A DNA stretch of 64,000 nucleotides from Vicugna pacos. Taxonomy: Eukaryota; Chordata; Mammalia; Artiodactyla; Camelidae. A program made the translations under genes and the position numbers. This document shows positions 11,976-26,500 of the stretch, piece by piece; the first letter of the stretch is position 1; the number at the start of each line of letters is the position of its first letter. The stretch spans positions 95,617,001 to 95,681,000 of the forward strand of contig NC_132992.1 in assembly GCF_048564905.1 (NCBI RefSeq). The letters run 5' to 3'. The notes beneath the pieces are model-generated. The model had not been told where the DNA came from. It was given only the letters and a program-made list of their open reading frames with translations, and ran no database searches.

Positions 11976-14489
11976 AGACCCTGTTCAGTGATGAGTTCAT
12001 GATGATTTTGACAGTTACTGTGTTGACCAGTAATCTGTAAGCAGAGTTCATGAGGATTGTTTTCAAAAGTCACTAACATATCGATGTCTTTCTATCAATA
12101 ATAACATTCAAGAAAATTTCTTTACTTGTGATTGGGCTGTAATGAACACTTTTTATATACTTTGTAATTTTATTTTTATGCAAGTTACAAACTACACAAT
12201 GTGCTATAAATCTCACCTCAGTGTTGCACATTGAAATCTACACATAGTGGAATAGAAAGTTTATGTGATATGAGAAATGTGACCAAGCCTCACCCTACCT
12301 GAGTTTGACGTCTCCAGGTGGCATGAGAGCTGGGAGAAGGTCCAACTGGATCTCTTGGATGAACTGCAATATCCCAGGTGTTAAACTTCAGAGTGTGAAC
12401 TGCCAGGTGTGAAGACTGAGGGCCATTCCCACCCCTTTCAGACTCATCATTTCAAACTGCTTCTTGCACCACAACCACTCCCCACCCAGCTGTGCTGTCC
12501 TCACATCACAGACCTGCAGCACCTGAAGGATTCTGGTCTAGACGCATCCATACAGGCGAGGGTCTTAGCTGCCAGAAGTAGGGAAGCACGACTAGAGGGA
12601 AGGTGGATGATGAAACAGGCACTGAGCCCTCAGCCACAGGGAAGTTCTGTCAGGAGCCAAGAAAGACTTGGGATGTGGGTTCAGAATCCAAGGCTTCATC
12701 CTGACTTTGCAGCACTGTCCTCAGAAGGGCTGGGCTGCACCGAGGTTCACACGCTTCTGAGAATATTAATGTCAGAATCCTGGGTATAGATTCCACTGAA
12801 GATGGGGAAGACATTGATTTGAATAAATAATCCTATTAGACATTTCTTTATAGAATTGGGTGATTTTGATAAAGAAAATTAGCTGATATTGTTCCAATTC
12901 AGAAGGATGATGGAAGTCCAGATATCCATCATCACACAAGTAACCAGGGCTCCCGTCTGTGTGCAGGGACACACACACACACACATGCACACACAGGTGC
13001 ACATGCACATATGCAGAGACCCACACTCTTCTATCATATCTGCTTCCAAACCCTCCTCTGTCCAAGGTATTGTCTTACACACACACAAGACATAATCCTG
13101 GGACAGGAAACTGCTGGCATCTGAGGAAACATGGAGGACCCGTATTGTCCAGTAATGAGTGAGCGACTCTGTTTTCTTGGATCCCATGACAAGGGCTGCA
13201 ATGCAGGGCTTAACAGTACCTCAGACGCCATCAGCACACGGCCCTGCACTGAGCTCTGGGTTTAGCCCTAGTTTCCACTTTACAGCATGTGTGAAGGCTC
13301 CACGAGCACCTGCACACTGTGTTTCCAGTGAACGAGAGCTTTAATTTCACCCAGTCAGATACGTAGTATTGGAATAGTTGGTTTCATGGTGAGTTGATGC
13401 TAAAAATTGTAAAGTTTGTCACTTTTTTGTAGTCGGGGCTCCAGTTTTTAGTCCCATCAGCAGAATTCTGCTTTGCTCCAATATCCTCTTTATATTACAA
13501 AATTATCACATTCCTTATCCCTATTCTTCAGTTATGGGGACGGGTCTTGATAACACAGTCTCATCTGCATGTAGCTCCGTGTTCAGAACATCTGAACATG
13601 TGGGAACAACATAATTGCTCTCTGGATTCTCAGATTAGCCACTGTCTGATCTCTGCTCCATCTCCAGGCTTAAATACAAAAACATGCATAATCCAGATCT
13701 GGTGTGGAGTTTCCTTCCAATGAGTGTCTCTAATACGTGAAGACATTTTTTGTTATACACATGATTCACTTGTATTTCACCATGAAGTTGAACTCATAAA
13801 CCCAGCATTGCCTGACTAGGGTATCCTGGCTTCTGAAACAAAAATGATCCAATCTCAAAAAGCAGGAAAAATCACAATAATTCTGAATACACAGAAACCT
13901 CAGTTAAATAGAGTTTGGTGAAAGCACAGTGGGCTCTCATGTCCTACCAGGAGAGCAGAGTCCAGCTTTTAGAAGCAGAAAGATGCCCTGATCCCTCCTG
14001 GCAAGGACTCAGGCAGTGAGGGGTGGTCACAGCTCAGGCAGTGAGAAGCCCTGGGTGCCTTGTTCACTACAGCCCCTCCTCCAACATCCATTCCCGTCTG
14101 CAAAAGAGTCTTATCCCCGTGGATGCTAGGACCTGCAGGTGGCTCACTGTGATTCCAGGCCCGGAACACAAATCATTGTTGATCCCAGATTACAACACTT
14201 CTTTTTGCTGGAGAAATAACTGGCCATCTATTTATTACAGGTCAACAATTTCATGGCCCTTTGGAATCAGACAAGACCCCGTATGACTGTGAGGCTGCTG
14301 ACCAAACAGGTGTGGGACCCACACTGGGCCCATGGCTGCACCCTGTGATTCTCACCTGTCCTGGAGTTTGAGGGTAAATCATTCTCCTGGATCCCAGCTT
14401 CTACATCTGTGCAGTAAGAAGCTCTGCAGGCTTTGTCTGAGAACTATTGTAAGGTGTGTCCTTCGTGGGTAGGACCTTGTACTGTATGC
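11976..14489. other. V upstream flank in module copy 1, no gene
   Basis: Noncoding sequence shared with module copy 3 at about 39.5-42.0 kb, at roughly 90-93% identity by eye, and with copy 2 at about 23.9-26.25 kb. No conserved open frame is seen, and the short frames present are not kept between copies. Copy 2 lacks about 125 bp found here near 12.65-12.77 kb, apparently lost between short GTCAG repeats. Confidence 0.7.
12967..13000. repeat. CA microsatellite in module copy 1
   Basis: An (AC)n run is embedded in a longer CA-rich stretch. Copies 2 and 3 have shorter, interrupted versions at the same module position (about 24.75-24.79 and 40.46-40.50 kb). Confidence 0.85.
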
Positions 14490-17400
14490 AAGTACTTGTT
14501 TAGCATTCAGTCTGAGTTTGAAATCAGGTTGTTCCAGCTGGAAGTGGCCGGCCTTCCTCCCGCTCCTTGGGAATAGGGGCTGATCTACTGAGCCTGTGCT
14601 GAGCAGCCTTCAGCCTGGCTCCTTCACAACCAGACTGATCCCTTAGACCTGACTGGTGTTAGCCCTGCTGGCTATTTGCGCTGTTTGACCCTTTAGGCTG
14701 CTTGGAAATTATTCCTTTATTCTCCAGAAATCACCTTGAGAAATGGGGTCCAAGTTATCTAAGTACTTTGAGGTCACTTCTGCAGTAGGAACCACAGCTG
14801 TGTTTTTGTTTAAACCCAGGGTCCTCCCTTATGGAAATTTGTAGTGAAATGGACAGACCTGGCGAAAGGCGATTCATGCTTCTATTAAATATACATGTCA
14901 GTGGTCATTATGGGGGACTTTAGAAAATCTCAAACTTACTTTCCTTAAAACCAAGTTGGTGAAATATGACAAATCTTCAAAATTTAATGGAAAACCTATT
15001 TCCCTCATTATTCTGTGCCTTAGAAACATGTTTAGGAACCTTAAGTTACCTGTCCTCAAACGTGATCATAAGATTAACTGGGGCAAACAGGGATTAAGGA
15101 AAGAAAACAGGGCCTCTGAAGCCCGGGCTCCCCTTCCCTGGGCTGTGTGTCTCAGGCTTCCCTCCAGCACCAATGCCTCCCTCCCCTCTTACTCCTGCAC
15201 CTCCCCTGTACCCTCAGGTCTTCCACAGTCAGTGTCTCCACAAACTTCCCACTTCCTCTGAAATTCTCCCCATATTCTATTCCTCCAACTTGTCAGGTCT
15301 TGTTATCTTAAACTTCATCCATATGAGGACCCAGAGGACCATCTCCTCATTTCTTTTTTTCTGGACTAAAACTGAACTGTAGTCAAAGATTTTCCAAACC
15401 AACGTTCCTCACAGAGTAATTTAATGTGGCCCCTCAGAGTCTTCAGCCCGGCTTCTCTGACTTACATTGTCCTGGTCCTGCAGTTGTTGAAGTCACACCT
15501 AGCACTTTTGTAAACCGCTTACTGGGAGAATCCTAAAAGGTGTTTAGAATTTGAGCCAGGAGAAGAGTCCATGAACTTGTTATATAAAAATTCTCTAGCA
15601 GCAACTAGGCAAATTCATTGGGCAATTCCTGAGACTTTCTCAACACTTTCATTTGGAATAAAAATTCAGGTTTCCCATGAAAATCTGTTGAATCTCTTCA
15701 TGTTTATTTCAATCAACTGCAAATCATTTTAAAAGAAAATTACAGTTTTGCTTCATATGTTCATTCCACCTGGGCCACTTTTAAAGCTAGTTTACAAACA
15801 AGCTGACACAGGACATTTCAATTGTAGGGCAGAGGTGCAGGATGGAATGGGAAACCGTGTCCACCTTTTATTTTCTTAACGTGGCAAACCATCTCTGTCA
15901 CAGTGTAGGTGAGACACCTAGAAGGACACATGCTGATTCTTAAACTTCATTTACAGCGAATGAAGGCTGCAGAAAAAACCCAAACCCCTCCTGGTTCTGC
16001 TATTATTGCCAAGATCCAGGACTTTGAAAAAGAGACTCTTGTAACTGCATGCACTCGGGCACCGTCCGCCCTCTGAGCAGCCCTCCCGACGTCCTCCTGG
16101 TCCCCAGTGGCTCTGAGGGAACACACGGAGTCTCCCCAGTCCCTTCTCTCAACAGAAGTTCCTCCCGGTTGATGATGAGGTTCCTTCCGTCCTAACAGTC
16201 AAGGAGCCGCACTCTCCCTGCTCAGCGGAACGGCTGAGAGCAGCCCGGGCTCAGGGAACTAGAGCAGTTCCCACGTGGGGACCTGTGACGAGCCTCGACA
16301 GGTCTGCGCCCTGAGCCTCCCCTCGTATTTAGGCCCTTTGAGAGATGCACACAGTTCATTCATTCATTCCTCCACCTTTGTCCATTTCACGGTTAAGACT
16401 GTTCAGTGAAATATTATGGGAGAATTAGTGTATCTGCAAAGAGAGAAGTCATTCTAGAGCTTGATGGAAGACATTAAATGAAATGAACTGAAAGCACTTT
16501 CATTCATTCTGTCTCTGATGGTACTAAAGCAAGTTCTGGAGGAATTGATTTTTTCTCCCATTGAATCAGCTGTCACCTTCCATGTTGACAAAGCCTCACG
16601 CTGGTGTTTGCAAAATTCACAGTGCACCTTCCTTCAAGGTTCAAATATATTATCGGAAACATCTTCCCAGGATTAATCAATATCCTACAAGTGAAGAAAT
16701 CCTTCAAGCCATAGAGCCCAAAAGAGAAGGTTGCAAGGCTCAAGGCGTCATGATTCCTTGAACTTGTCCCTGTGGTTCCTCGGTTTCCTGAGGAGACAAC
16801 CTCGGGGCCACGGGTGCAGCCGCGTCAGGCCCTCGGGGCAGGAAATTGCACAGTAAACGCAGCAGCACTGTGTTGTCGCTAACCCTCACACAAGGCTAAC
16901 AGCCACCCCGTGTTCCTGAATTCCTTACTGCAATTGATTAGTGTACTGCATTCTTTATCATGCCAGTTGCTAGAGCTGGCCAGTCCCTTTTTGCCTTCAA
17001 TGGGGAGCATTAGACTTACCGGGTCATTACTGTTCCAGGGATTTATTGAGAGCCCCTCTAATTCTGGGTAAGCCTGGAGGCTGGCCTGGATGATGCAACA
17101 TCTTCTGGAAGTTCTAGTTTGTGGGTAATTTGTTTCCTTTATCTCCTTCTCAATCCTCCTTGAAGGAAGACATGTACCACTTGCTACAGTTTTTATTCTT
17201 TCAGGGGCAATCGTTTTCTTGAGGAAAACTGCAGTTTACCCAAATGCAGACTCAATGTTTAGGACGCCTGACATCAGAACCAGGGCTCCACTTACATCCA
17301 GGTGTACCTCCACGCGGATGGGCTCCATCGGGTCTCGGTTTATCAACACCCTGATCTACGGGCTAAATGTGAGACTCTCTCAGCTATCTGAACACTGCCG

Positions 17401-19410
17401 AGACCTGCATCCAAATTTGTTCATATGGCCCGACCTCAGCATGATTCGCTCAACAGCAAAACCTGTACTGAAGCCTCTCGGCTCCCCTGCTCCACCACTG
17501 ACGTCCCTCATGATTGCTGAACACTGACGGACCACTTTCCGCCTCCTGGTCGTCTCCAAGATTCTCCTCAGAAGCCGTCTCTTCACAGTACCTCTCAGGA
17601 GACAGAGATGCAAGCGTCACACCTTGCAACCTGGATATCTTTCCTACAGGAAAAGATACTTCCAGAAGAACTCCTCAACCTCAATGGAAAGGGCTCCAGC
17701 AGGTGCTGCTAAGCAGCCCTTGTGCCACCAGTCTCCCGAGAGTTAGAACTTTGTTTCACGTGACACACCTAAGAAGGCAGCTGGGCCCTGGATATTCCTG
17801 CTCATCTGGTGACCCGACTGTGGAGACGTCTCAGAATTGAGGGCAACATCTGCTGAGACAGCTTCCCAAGGTATCTGTGCCAGACCTATTGGACAACTTC
17901 CTGCCAAGTCTCCGATGAGAATATAACATGTCAGGTGATCTGCAGCCTCCGGTGTTGATACCACAGGGACTTACGGTGAGAGAGCCTGCGAGCTCTCCCT
18001 CTTACTCCTGCATGTTACTGGAATGTGACCTCAATAAGAGCGCTTTCCATGTGACATGAGACATTACACCCAGAGGAGTTCCTTCCTGGCACTGACAGAC
18101 AAAAACGTGAAAAACCCCAGAAATCCTAAGTCTTCATCAGTGATGTTTTCCGAGAAAGATCTCAGCCTTGATCAAATGGCAAAAGGTAAAATATAATGAA
18201 AACCTCAGTTTAGTAAAACTGGGTGAACAGGGGGAGCTCTCATGCCCTTTGATGGCCTCAGAGCCCAGCTGGGGGAAGCAAGACTTCCCTGTCTTTCCTG
18301 GGCAGGACTCAGCCTAGAGAAATGCATGGACTCTAGTTCCCTCAGGCTCTCTCAGCTCCCTTCCCCCCTTGATGAAGGAGGCGTTCTCCTTTCACTGAAG
18401 ACGTGCATGTGGCTCATCACGGTTGCAGACCCCATACTGAGACTGTTTACTGGTCCAAATTAAACCCGCTTTTGTTATTGAAACAACTGCTCGTCTAATT
18501 GTTTTACATCAAAAAAAGCTAACTTCCCATGAGAATGTTGACTTTTATCTCCCTTACTTAGTTTCGATTTTCTTGTAATTTGCTGAGGAGGTCACTGGGC
18601 TGGACGTGAGCTCCCACCACCACACACATTCCTGGTCACATCCATGCTCAGAGGAGAGAAGGTGGCCCCCACCAGCCTGCAGGGGGTGAGGGGAGGTGAA
18701 GGTGAGCTGTGGCTCCTGAGTGGGAGAGGATGTGGGTGCTGGGGAAGGTCTAGTGATTTCTGTCAGGGTGGGTCACAGCGGGGCAGGGAAACAAGAGCAT
18801 GAGTGTTGGATATACTGATACGCTTGTGAAAATTACTACCGCTGCTATTACAGTTGTAAAACAAGTAACCATTTGCTACGTGTCTCGTATGTGAAACATC
18901 TATTAATGTTGTAATAAATTATTATTCTGGGGTAAAATCCTCAGTTATTGCAGATACAAAGACAGTAAATTTTAAATATTACAAGAATCCAGTGCAGCCT
19001 GGGCCCTGTCGGGGCCTCTGCGGACTCGGGCTCAGGAAAGACAGCTCTGACATCCAGGTCCCATAATCCATGTGAACCACGAGCCCCTCCCCATCCTGGG
19101 GTCTGGTCTGGTGCCCCCTTGTCTTGTATGTCCATGCTTGGGGCCCTCCTGCCCACAGATCAGGAACGCCTGTGTGAAGAGTGTGTAATGTGGACTCTGA
19201 GTGTACTGAAGATCAAAGTCTGGTGTCTGCCCTCTCCATTAAGTGAGAATAATTTACACACAGCAAATGTACATTCCGTATGTCAACAGTGATATGAATT
19301 TGACAACATACAAATTTTTTATCGTAGTTTTTCACCATTATTGGCATTTGAGGCTGGTTTCCTGTTGTGGGAGCTGCCGTGTGCATTGTGGGATGCACGG
19401 CCACATTGAT
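14490..19410. repeat. Near-identical tract, member 1 (partner 41990-46910)
   Basis: Over about 4.9 kb this segment is nearly the same as 41990-46910, offset by about 27,497 bp. Roughly 14 differences were counted by eye in the first kilobase, about 98.6% identity. On both sides the alignment continues in the same register but identity drops to about 86-94%. The tract contains no V segment. Confidence 0.85.
14627..15815. repeat. 1.2-kb segment present in module copies 1 and 3 only
   Basis: Module copies 1 and 3 carry this block, while copy 2 passes from the equivalent of 14626 to the equivalent of about 15816 (near 26.42 kb) directly. No gene or repeat family was recognised in it, and its open frames are short. 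It could be an insertion in the ancestor of copies 1 and 3 or a deletion from copy 2. Confidence 0.7.
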
Positions 19411-19520
19411 GGACTCTGCCCACTAGGGAATTGGGCACCTGCAGCCCACCCCACATGTGACGGCCCACCCGTCTCCAGACATTTCCACATATCCTCTGTG
19501 GACAAATGACTCTGCTTTCA
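19325..19520 (-). mobile_element. MER5A-like (hAT-Charlie) DNA transposon scrap, module copy 1
   Basis: The stretch GTGGGAGCTGCCGTGTGCA through CTCCAGACATTTCCACA resembles the reverse complement of the nonautonomous MER5A consensus as I remember it. The same scrap sits in module copies 2 and 3, so it predates the duplications. Confidence 0.6.
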
Positions 19521-20049
19521 CACAGACATCAATTTTGAAATATACAACATTCTTCATGCTATGCTCGTTAATTGTACTGCAGGAAACAAGACTGGGGACG
19601 CTGTCAAGGATGAAATGCCTGGAAATACATTGGAAGGTGGAGGGCAGACTGGAGGTTGCAAAGAAGTGTCATTTGTGTCATTAATTATTTGTAAACCCGA
19701 CAACTAAAAAGAATAGTTAGTGAATAAATATCAAGTAAAGTCTCATGAAGAAATATTTCTGTGAGTCTGTTCCTAAGTTAGATGAGGAATAAAACACAGA
19801 CAAGCCTGAATCCATGAAAAAGGCCCAAGTTCAGATCAGAAAGTTTCCCTGGAAACATTATGGATCGGCTCCCAGGGGAGACGGTGAACCAGCGGAGAAT
19901 TCTCCGTCTCTGGGAGGGAACCCGTCCATGGCTGCTTCTGCACCTGCTCTGAAAAGGGTCCTCTGGTTTCCTCAGGGCCCTGGTTGCCCCCTGTTGGCCT
20001 GAGCCCTCCCTGCAGGGACCTTTGTGTCTGGGTCACCCTGATGTCCCCT

Positions 20050-20270
20050 CACTCGCTCTCCTTCCAGTGACAAAAGCATGCGGCTGTGTCCTCAGGACCC
20101 CAGAGCTGAGCTGCAGGGACACGTGACCTTCAATGTTTCTCTGGTTATGGGGGGGAGTTTTTGGAGAGGCAGGGTGTATGCTGTCCAGCTCCCAGACCCA
20201 CGCACCCCAGGTTCTGCTGGGCTCTCCCTGGGGGAGGATGGACCCAGACCCACCAGGAGGCACTGTGTGT
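20050..20270 (-). pseudogene. VH4-like V relic in module copy 1, truncated
   Basis: The minus strand is similar to the V exon of the intact VH4 segment at 32.7-33.0 kb: a decayed FR3 (readable as SLQLSSGVLRTQPHA), a CDR2-like part and an FR2 remnant with the CTCCCTGGGGG stretch. Remains of the RSS precede it at about 20.01-20.05 kb. Similarity stops near 20.27 kb where a block private to this module begins, so FR1 and the leader are missing. It cannot encode a V domain. Confidence 0.75.
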
Positions 20271-21429
20271 AGTGCACAGGGGGGTTTATGTCCTTGTCAG
20301 CCAAGCCTTTGGCCCTCAGAGGATGACGTCAGTGAAGAGGAGACCCTGGCCCCGGGTGGCACAGGTGCTGTGATGGCCCTGAGCCCTGCTTGTGGTTCGC
20401 ATGCACGTGGGGTCGTGTTTCCGCACGAACGTGGGGGGTCAGGCGAGGCCGTGTCTCTGGGCTCGGGAGGCGGTGCTGGCTTATATCCAGGGTGGACTCC
20501 CCTTCTGCTCACTGACCACAGCTGCTCTCCTCCCAGAGCAGGGAGTTCAGTCCAAGGAGAGTCGGAGGGCAGGGGAGTGACTGTAAGCAGAGCAGGGCTT
20601 TCTTTCCCTCCTCCTCTCGTGCCCCCCAGACCCCCGGTCCCCTCTGCTCCCTGCTCACCTGCTCTGCATCTCTGCTCTGACTCTCAGCTGCTTGTGAAAC
20701 AAAAGCTGTGCTCTTTCCTGGACGTCACACCAAAGTTTTTGCACATTTCCTGCCACCGTGTTGGCATTTATTACAAAGTAGTGAACTCAGTTCAACAGCA
20801 CATGTTCTGTTACTTTCTTAATCTGTTCCTCAATTTTTCACCTCACATCCTGTGTCTACAGTGTGTTACTCAGAGACCCCCTAGAAATCATGAACAGACT
20901 TTAAGACGTCCATTCCTTGCTGTTCTGAGGTTTGGTTGGTTCTCAATTTGAGTACATTTTTTATCGTGATTTCCAAATTATAACAAAACTGATAGATACT
21001 GGACATTAATATGTTCAGGATCATTCTACTCACTCCCGTGAGGCCAAAACCATTTTTCAGTAGAAGTTCATGTGACTCTTGGAGGTGATCATAGGACATC
21101 TGTGCAGAACAGGTGATTTTTCCTTTGCGGTACGACACTTACTTTCACATATATACCTGAAAGTCTCATCATTTGTGTATCACTTGGGTAGAGGTCCCGT
21201 TACAGATAACAGACTGGGCAGCTCAAGCAGCAGAAATGCATTTCTCTCAGATCTGGAGGCCGGAAGTCCAAGATCAAGGTGCCCAGAGGTTCGGGTTCTT
21301 CTGAGGCCTTTCTCCTTTGCTCGCAGGGGCCCCGTCCTCACTGAGCCTCAGATGCACTTTCCTCCCGTGTCTGTGCATCCATGATGCTTCTGTGCATCTG
21401 ATTTCTTCTTCTGAAAGGTGGCAGTGCCA
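20271..21429. other. Block private to module copy 1, no gene
   Basis: Copies 2 and 3 continue through the rest of their VH4-like relic at this position, but copy 1 holds unrelated sequence until about 21.43 kb, where module similarity resumes. A plus-strand open frame of 272 codons crosses into this block but starts antisense inside the V relic and shows no domain, so it is not called a gene. The last 240 bp look like an interspersed repeat. Confidence 0.6.
21185..21425. repeat. Ancient mammalian interspersed repeat, family not assigned
   Basis: It contains the familiar stretch GGAGGCCGGAAGTCCAAGAT followed by a GAGGCCTTTCTCC-like stretch, seen in a common old mammalian repeat. The segment at 62.63-62.99 kb looks like the same family. 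I could not name the family with certainty. Confidence 0.55.
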
Positions 21430-23380
<1,951 letters not shown>

Positions 23381-23502
23381 GGTGAGTCGTCTGTGCTCAG
23401 TCCTGATCAGAGAACGGGAGCAGCTGGGAATCCTGGGCTGGGCCTCCTCTCCCAGAGCTGTAGGGCCAGGGCTGGGTGGCTTTATCCTCAGAGGGAGGCC
23501 CT

Positions 23503-23510
23503 ATTTGCAT
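23503..23510 (-). promoter_or_regulatory. Octamer of VHH segment 2 promoter
   Basis: The coding strand reads ATGCAAAT about 123 bp upstream of the start codon, with GATAAAG shortly downstream. The arrangement is the same as at VH3 segment 1. Confidence 0.92.
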
Positions 23511-23599
23511 GTCATCTCACTATATAAAAAGTCGGGGCCTTGCTGGCCTCAGAGAGGGCTAGGCCCCTGAGCAGCTGTGAGTGTCTGTGGTTTGCTGGT

Positions 23600-26500
23600 G
23601 TTGGTAGCATTTGGAAACATCATGTTTATTGTGTGAGATTTCAGGGTAAACCCTTAAAACCTGAATTATTTTTTACAATGGCACACCGATTCTGTGATGT
23701 TGGTGCCAGAGTTCCTCCCACGTTGGTGATGTACGCAGCCCCCAGATGGGGAGCGCATGTGGTCTGAGCAGGGACACATGTTAGGTGAGAGTTTGTCCAG
23801 CATTTTCACCTGTGCTCCTCCTCTTGGACATAAGTGATGCAGAGTCAGCATCAAGAGAGTTTTGGACAAGATTGGTCAGGTTTCCCAGACCCCGTTCGGT
23901 GATGAGATCATGATGATTTTGAGTGTTACTGTGTTTACCAGTAGTATGTAAGCAGTGTTCTTGAGAATTTTTTTTAACAGTGTCAATATTTTAATGTCTT
24001 TCTATAAATAATTGCATTCAAGAAAATCTCTTTACTTGTGATTGTGCTGTAATAAATGCTTGTTATATACTTTGTCATTTTATTTTTATGTAAGTTATAA
24101 TCTGTGTAATGTGGTATAAATCTCACCTCAGTGTTGCAGGTTGAAATCTTCACATAGCGGGATAGAAACACTATGTGACGTGGGAAATGTGACCAAGCCT
24201 CACTGTACCTGAATTTGACGTCTCCAGGTGGGATGAGAGCTGGGAAAAGGTCCAACTGGAACTCTTGGATGAACTGCAAAATCCCAGGTGTTAAACTTCA
24301 GAGTGTGAACTGCCAGGTGTGAAGACTGAGGGTCATTCCCATCCTGATTCAGGCTCATTATTTCAAACTGCTTCTTGCACCACAAGCACTCCCCACCCAG
24401 CTGTGCTGTCCTCTGACCACAGACCTGCAGCACCTGAAGGATTCTGGTCTAGACTCATCCATACAGGCGAGGGTCTTAGCTGCCAGAAGTAGGAAAGCAT
24501 GACCAGGGGGGAAGTGGGTGATGAAACTGGCACTGAGCCCTCAGCCGCAGGGAAGTCAGAATCCTGGGTATAGATTCCATTGATGATGGGGAAGACATTG
24601 ATTTTAATAAATGATCCCATTAGATATTTCTTTATAGAATTGGGTGATTTTGATAAAGAAAATTAGCTGATATTGTCCAAATTCAGAAGGATGATGGAAG
24701 TCCAGAAAGCTATCATCACACATGTAACCAGGGCTCCCGTCTGTCTGCAGGGACATGCACACACACGTGGACACACAGGTGCACATGCACATATGCAGAG
24801 ACCCACACTCTTGTATCATATCTGCATCCAAACCCTCCTCTGTCAAAGTATTGTCTTACACACACACAAGACATAATCCTGGGACAGGAAACTGCTGGCA
24901 TCTGAGGAAACATGGAGGACCTGTATTTTCCAGTGTTGACTGAGTGACTCTGTTTTCTTGGATCCCATGACAAGGGCTACAATGCAGGACTTAGTACCTC
25001 AGACGCCATCAGCACACGGCCCTGCACTGAGCTCTGGGTTTAGCCCTTGTTTCCACTTTACAGCATGTGTGAAGGCCCCACGAGCACCTGCACACAGTGT
25101 TTTCAGTGAACGTGAGCTTGAAATTCACCTAGAGATACACCTAGTATTGAAATGGCTGGTTTCATGGTGAGTTGGTCCTAAACCTTGTAAGAAAGTAGCA
25201 GTTTTCCACGTTGGGGGCTCCAATATTTTTGTGCCATCAGCAGAATTTTGGTTTGTTTCTATATTCTCTTTATATTAGAAAATTATCACATTCTTTATCC
25301 CTTATTCTTCAGTCATGGGGAGACGTCTTGATAACACAGTCTCATGTGCATATAGCTCTTTGTTCTTAATATCTGAATATGCTGGGAACAGCACAATTTC
25401 TCTCTCGGTTCTGGGTTTAGACACAGTCTGATCTGTGCTACATCTCCAGGCTTAAATACAAAAACCTGCATAATCCAGATCTGCTCTGGAGTTTCCTACC
25501 AATGAGTGTCTCTAATAAGTGAAGTCATTTTTTGTCATCCACATGATTCACTTTTATTTCACCATGAAGTTGAACTCATAAACCCAGCATTGCCTGACTA
25601 GGGTATCCTGGCTTCTGAAACAAAAATGATCCATTCTCCCAAAGTGGGAAAAATAACAATAATTCTGAGTACAGAGAAACCTCAGTTAAATAGAGTTTGG
25701 TGACAGCACGGTGGGCTCTCATGTCCTACCAGGATAGACGAGTCCAGCTGTGTGAAGAAGAAAGACGCCCTGTTCCCTCCTGGCAAGGACTCAGGCAGTG
25801 AGGGGTGGTCACATATCAGCCAGTGAGAAGCCCTGGGTGCCTTGTTCACTACAACCCCTCCTCCAACATCCATTCCCATCTGCAAAAAAGTTCTTATCCC
25901 CGTGTATGCTAGGAGCTGCAGGTGGCTAACTGTCATTCCAGGCCCTGAACGCAAATTGTTGTTGATCCCAGATGAAAACACTTCTTTTTGCTGGAGAAAT
26001 AACTGGGCATCTCTTTGTTTCAGGTCAACAGTTTCAAGGCCCTTATGGAATCAGACAAGACCCCGTATGAGTGTGGGTCTGATGAGCAAACAGGTGTGGG
26101 ACCCACACTGGGCCCATGGCTGCACCCTGTGTTTCTCAACTACCCTGGAGTTTGAGTCTAAATCATTCTCCTGGAGCCCACCTTCCACATCTGTGCAGTA
26201 GGAAGCTCTGCAGGCTTTGTCTGAGAACTATTGTAAGGTTTGTCCTTCGTAGGTGAGACCGTGTACTGTATGCAAGGTCTTACTTGGCATTCAGTCTGAG
26301 TTTGATGTCAGATTGTTCCAGAGGCATTGGCTGGTCTTCTTCACAGCCCGTGGGAATAGGGGCTGTTCTGCTGGGCCTGTGCTGAGCAGCCTTCAGCCTG
26401 GCTCCTTCAGGGCCTTTCCATTCTATTCACAGAGGAACAGGGTGGAAACCGTGTCCTCTCCAGGTTTCCTTAAGCTGACAAACCATGTCTCTCACACTAC

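Noticed and set aside
14956-15382. Short frames kept in both near-identical tracts (repeated at 42.67-42.88 kb)
   Set aside because: They are shared only because the two tracts are nearly identical. They are not kept in copy 2, and no domain is seen.
20133-20951. Plus-strand open frame of 272 codons, the longest in the window
   Set aside because: It starts antisense inside the decayed VH4-like relic, shows no domain and is not kept in the other module copies. Its Pro/Ser/Gly-rich makeup fits chance reading of GC-rich noncoding DNA.
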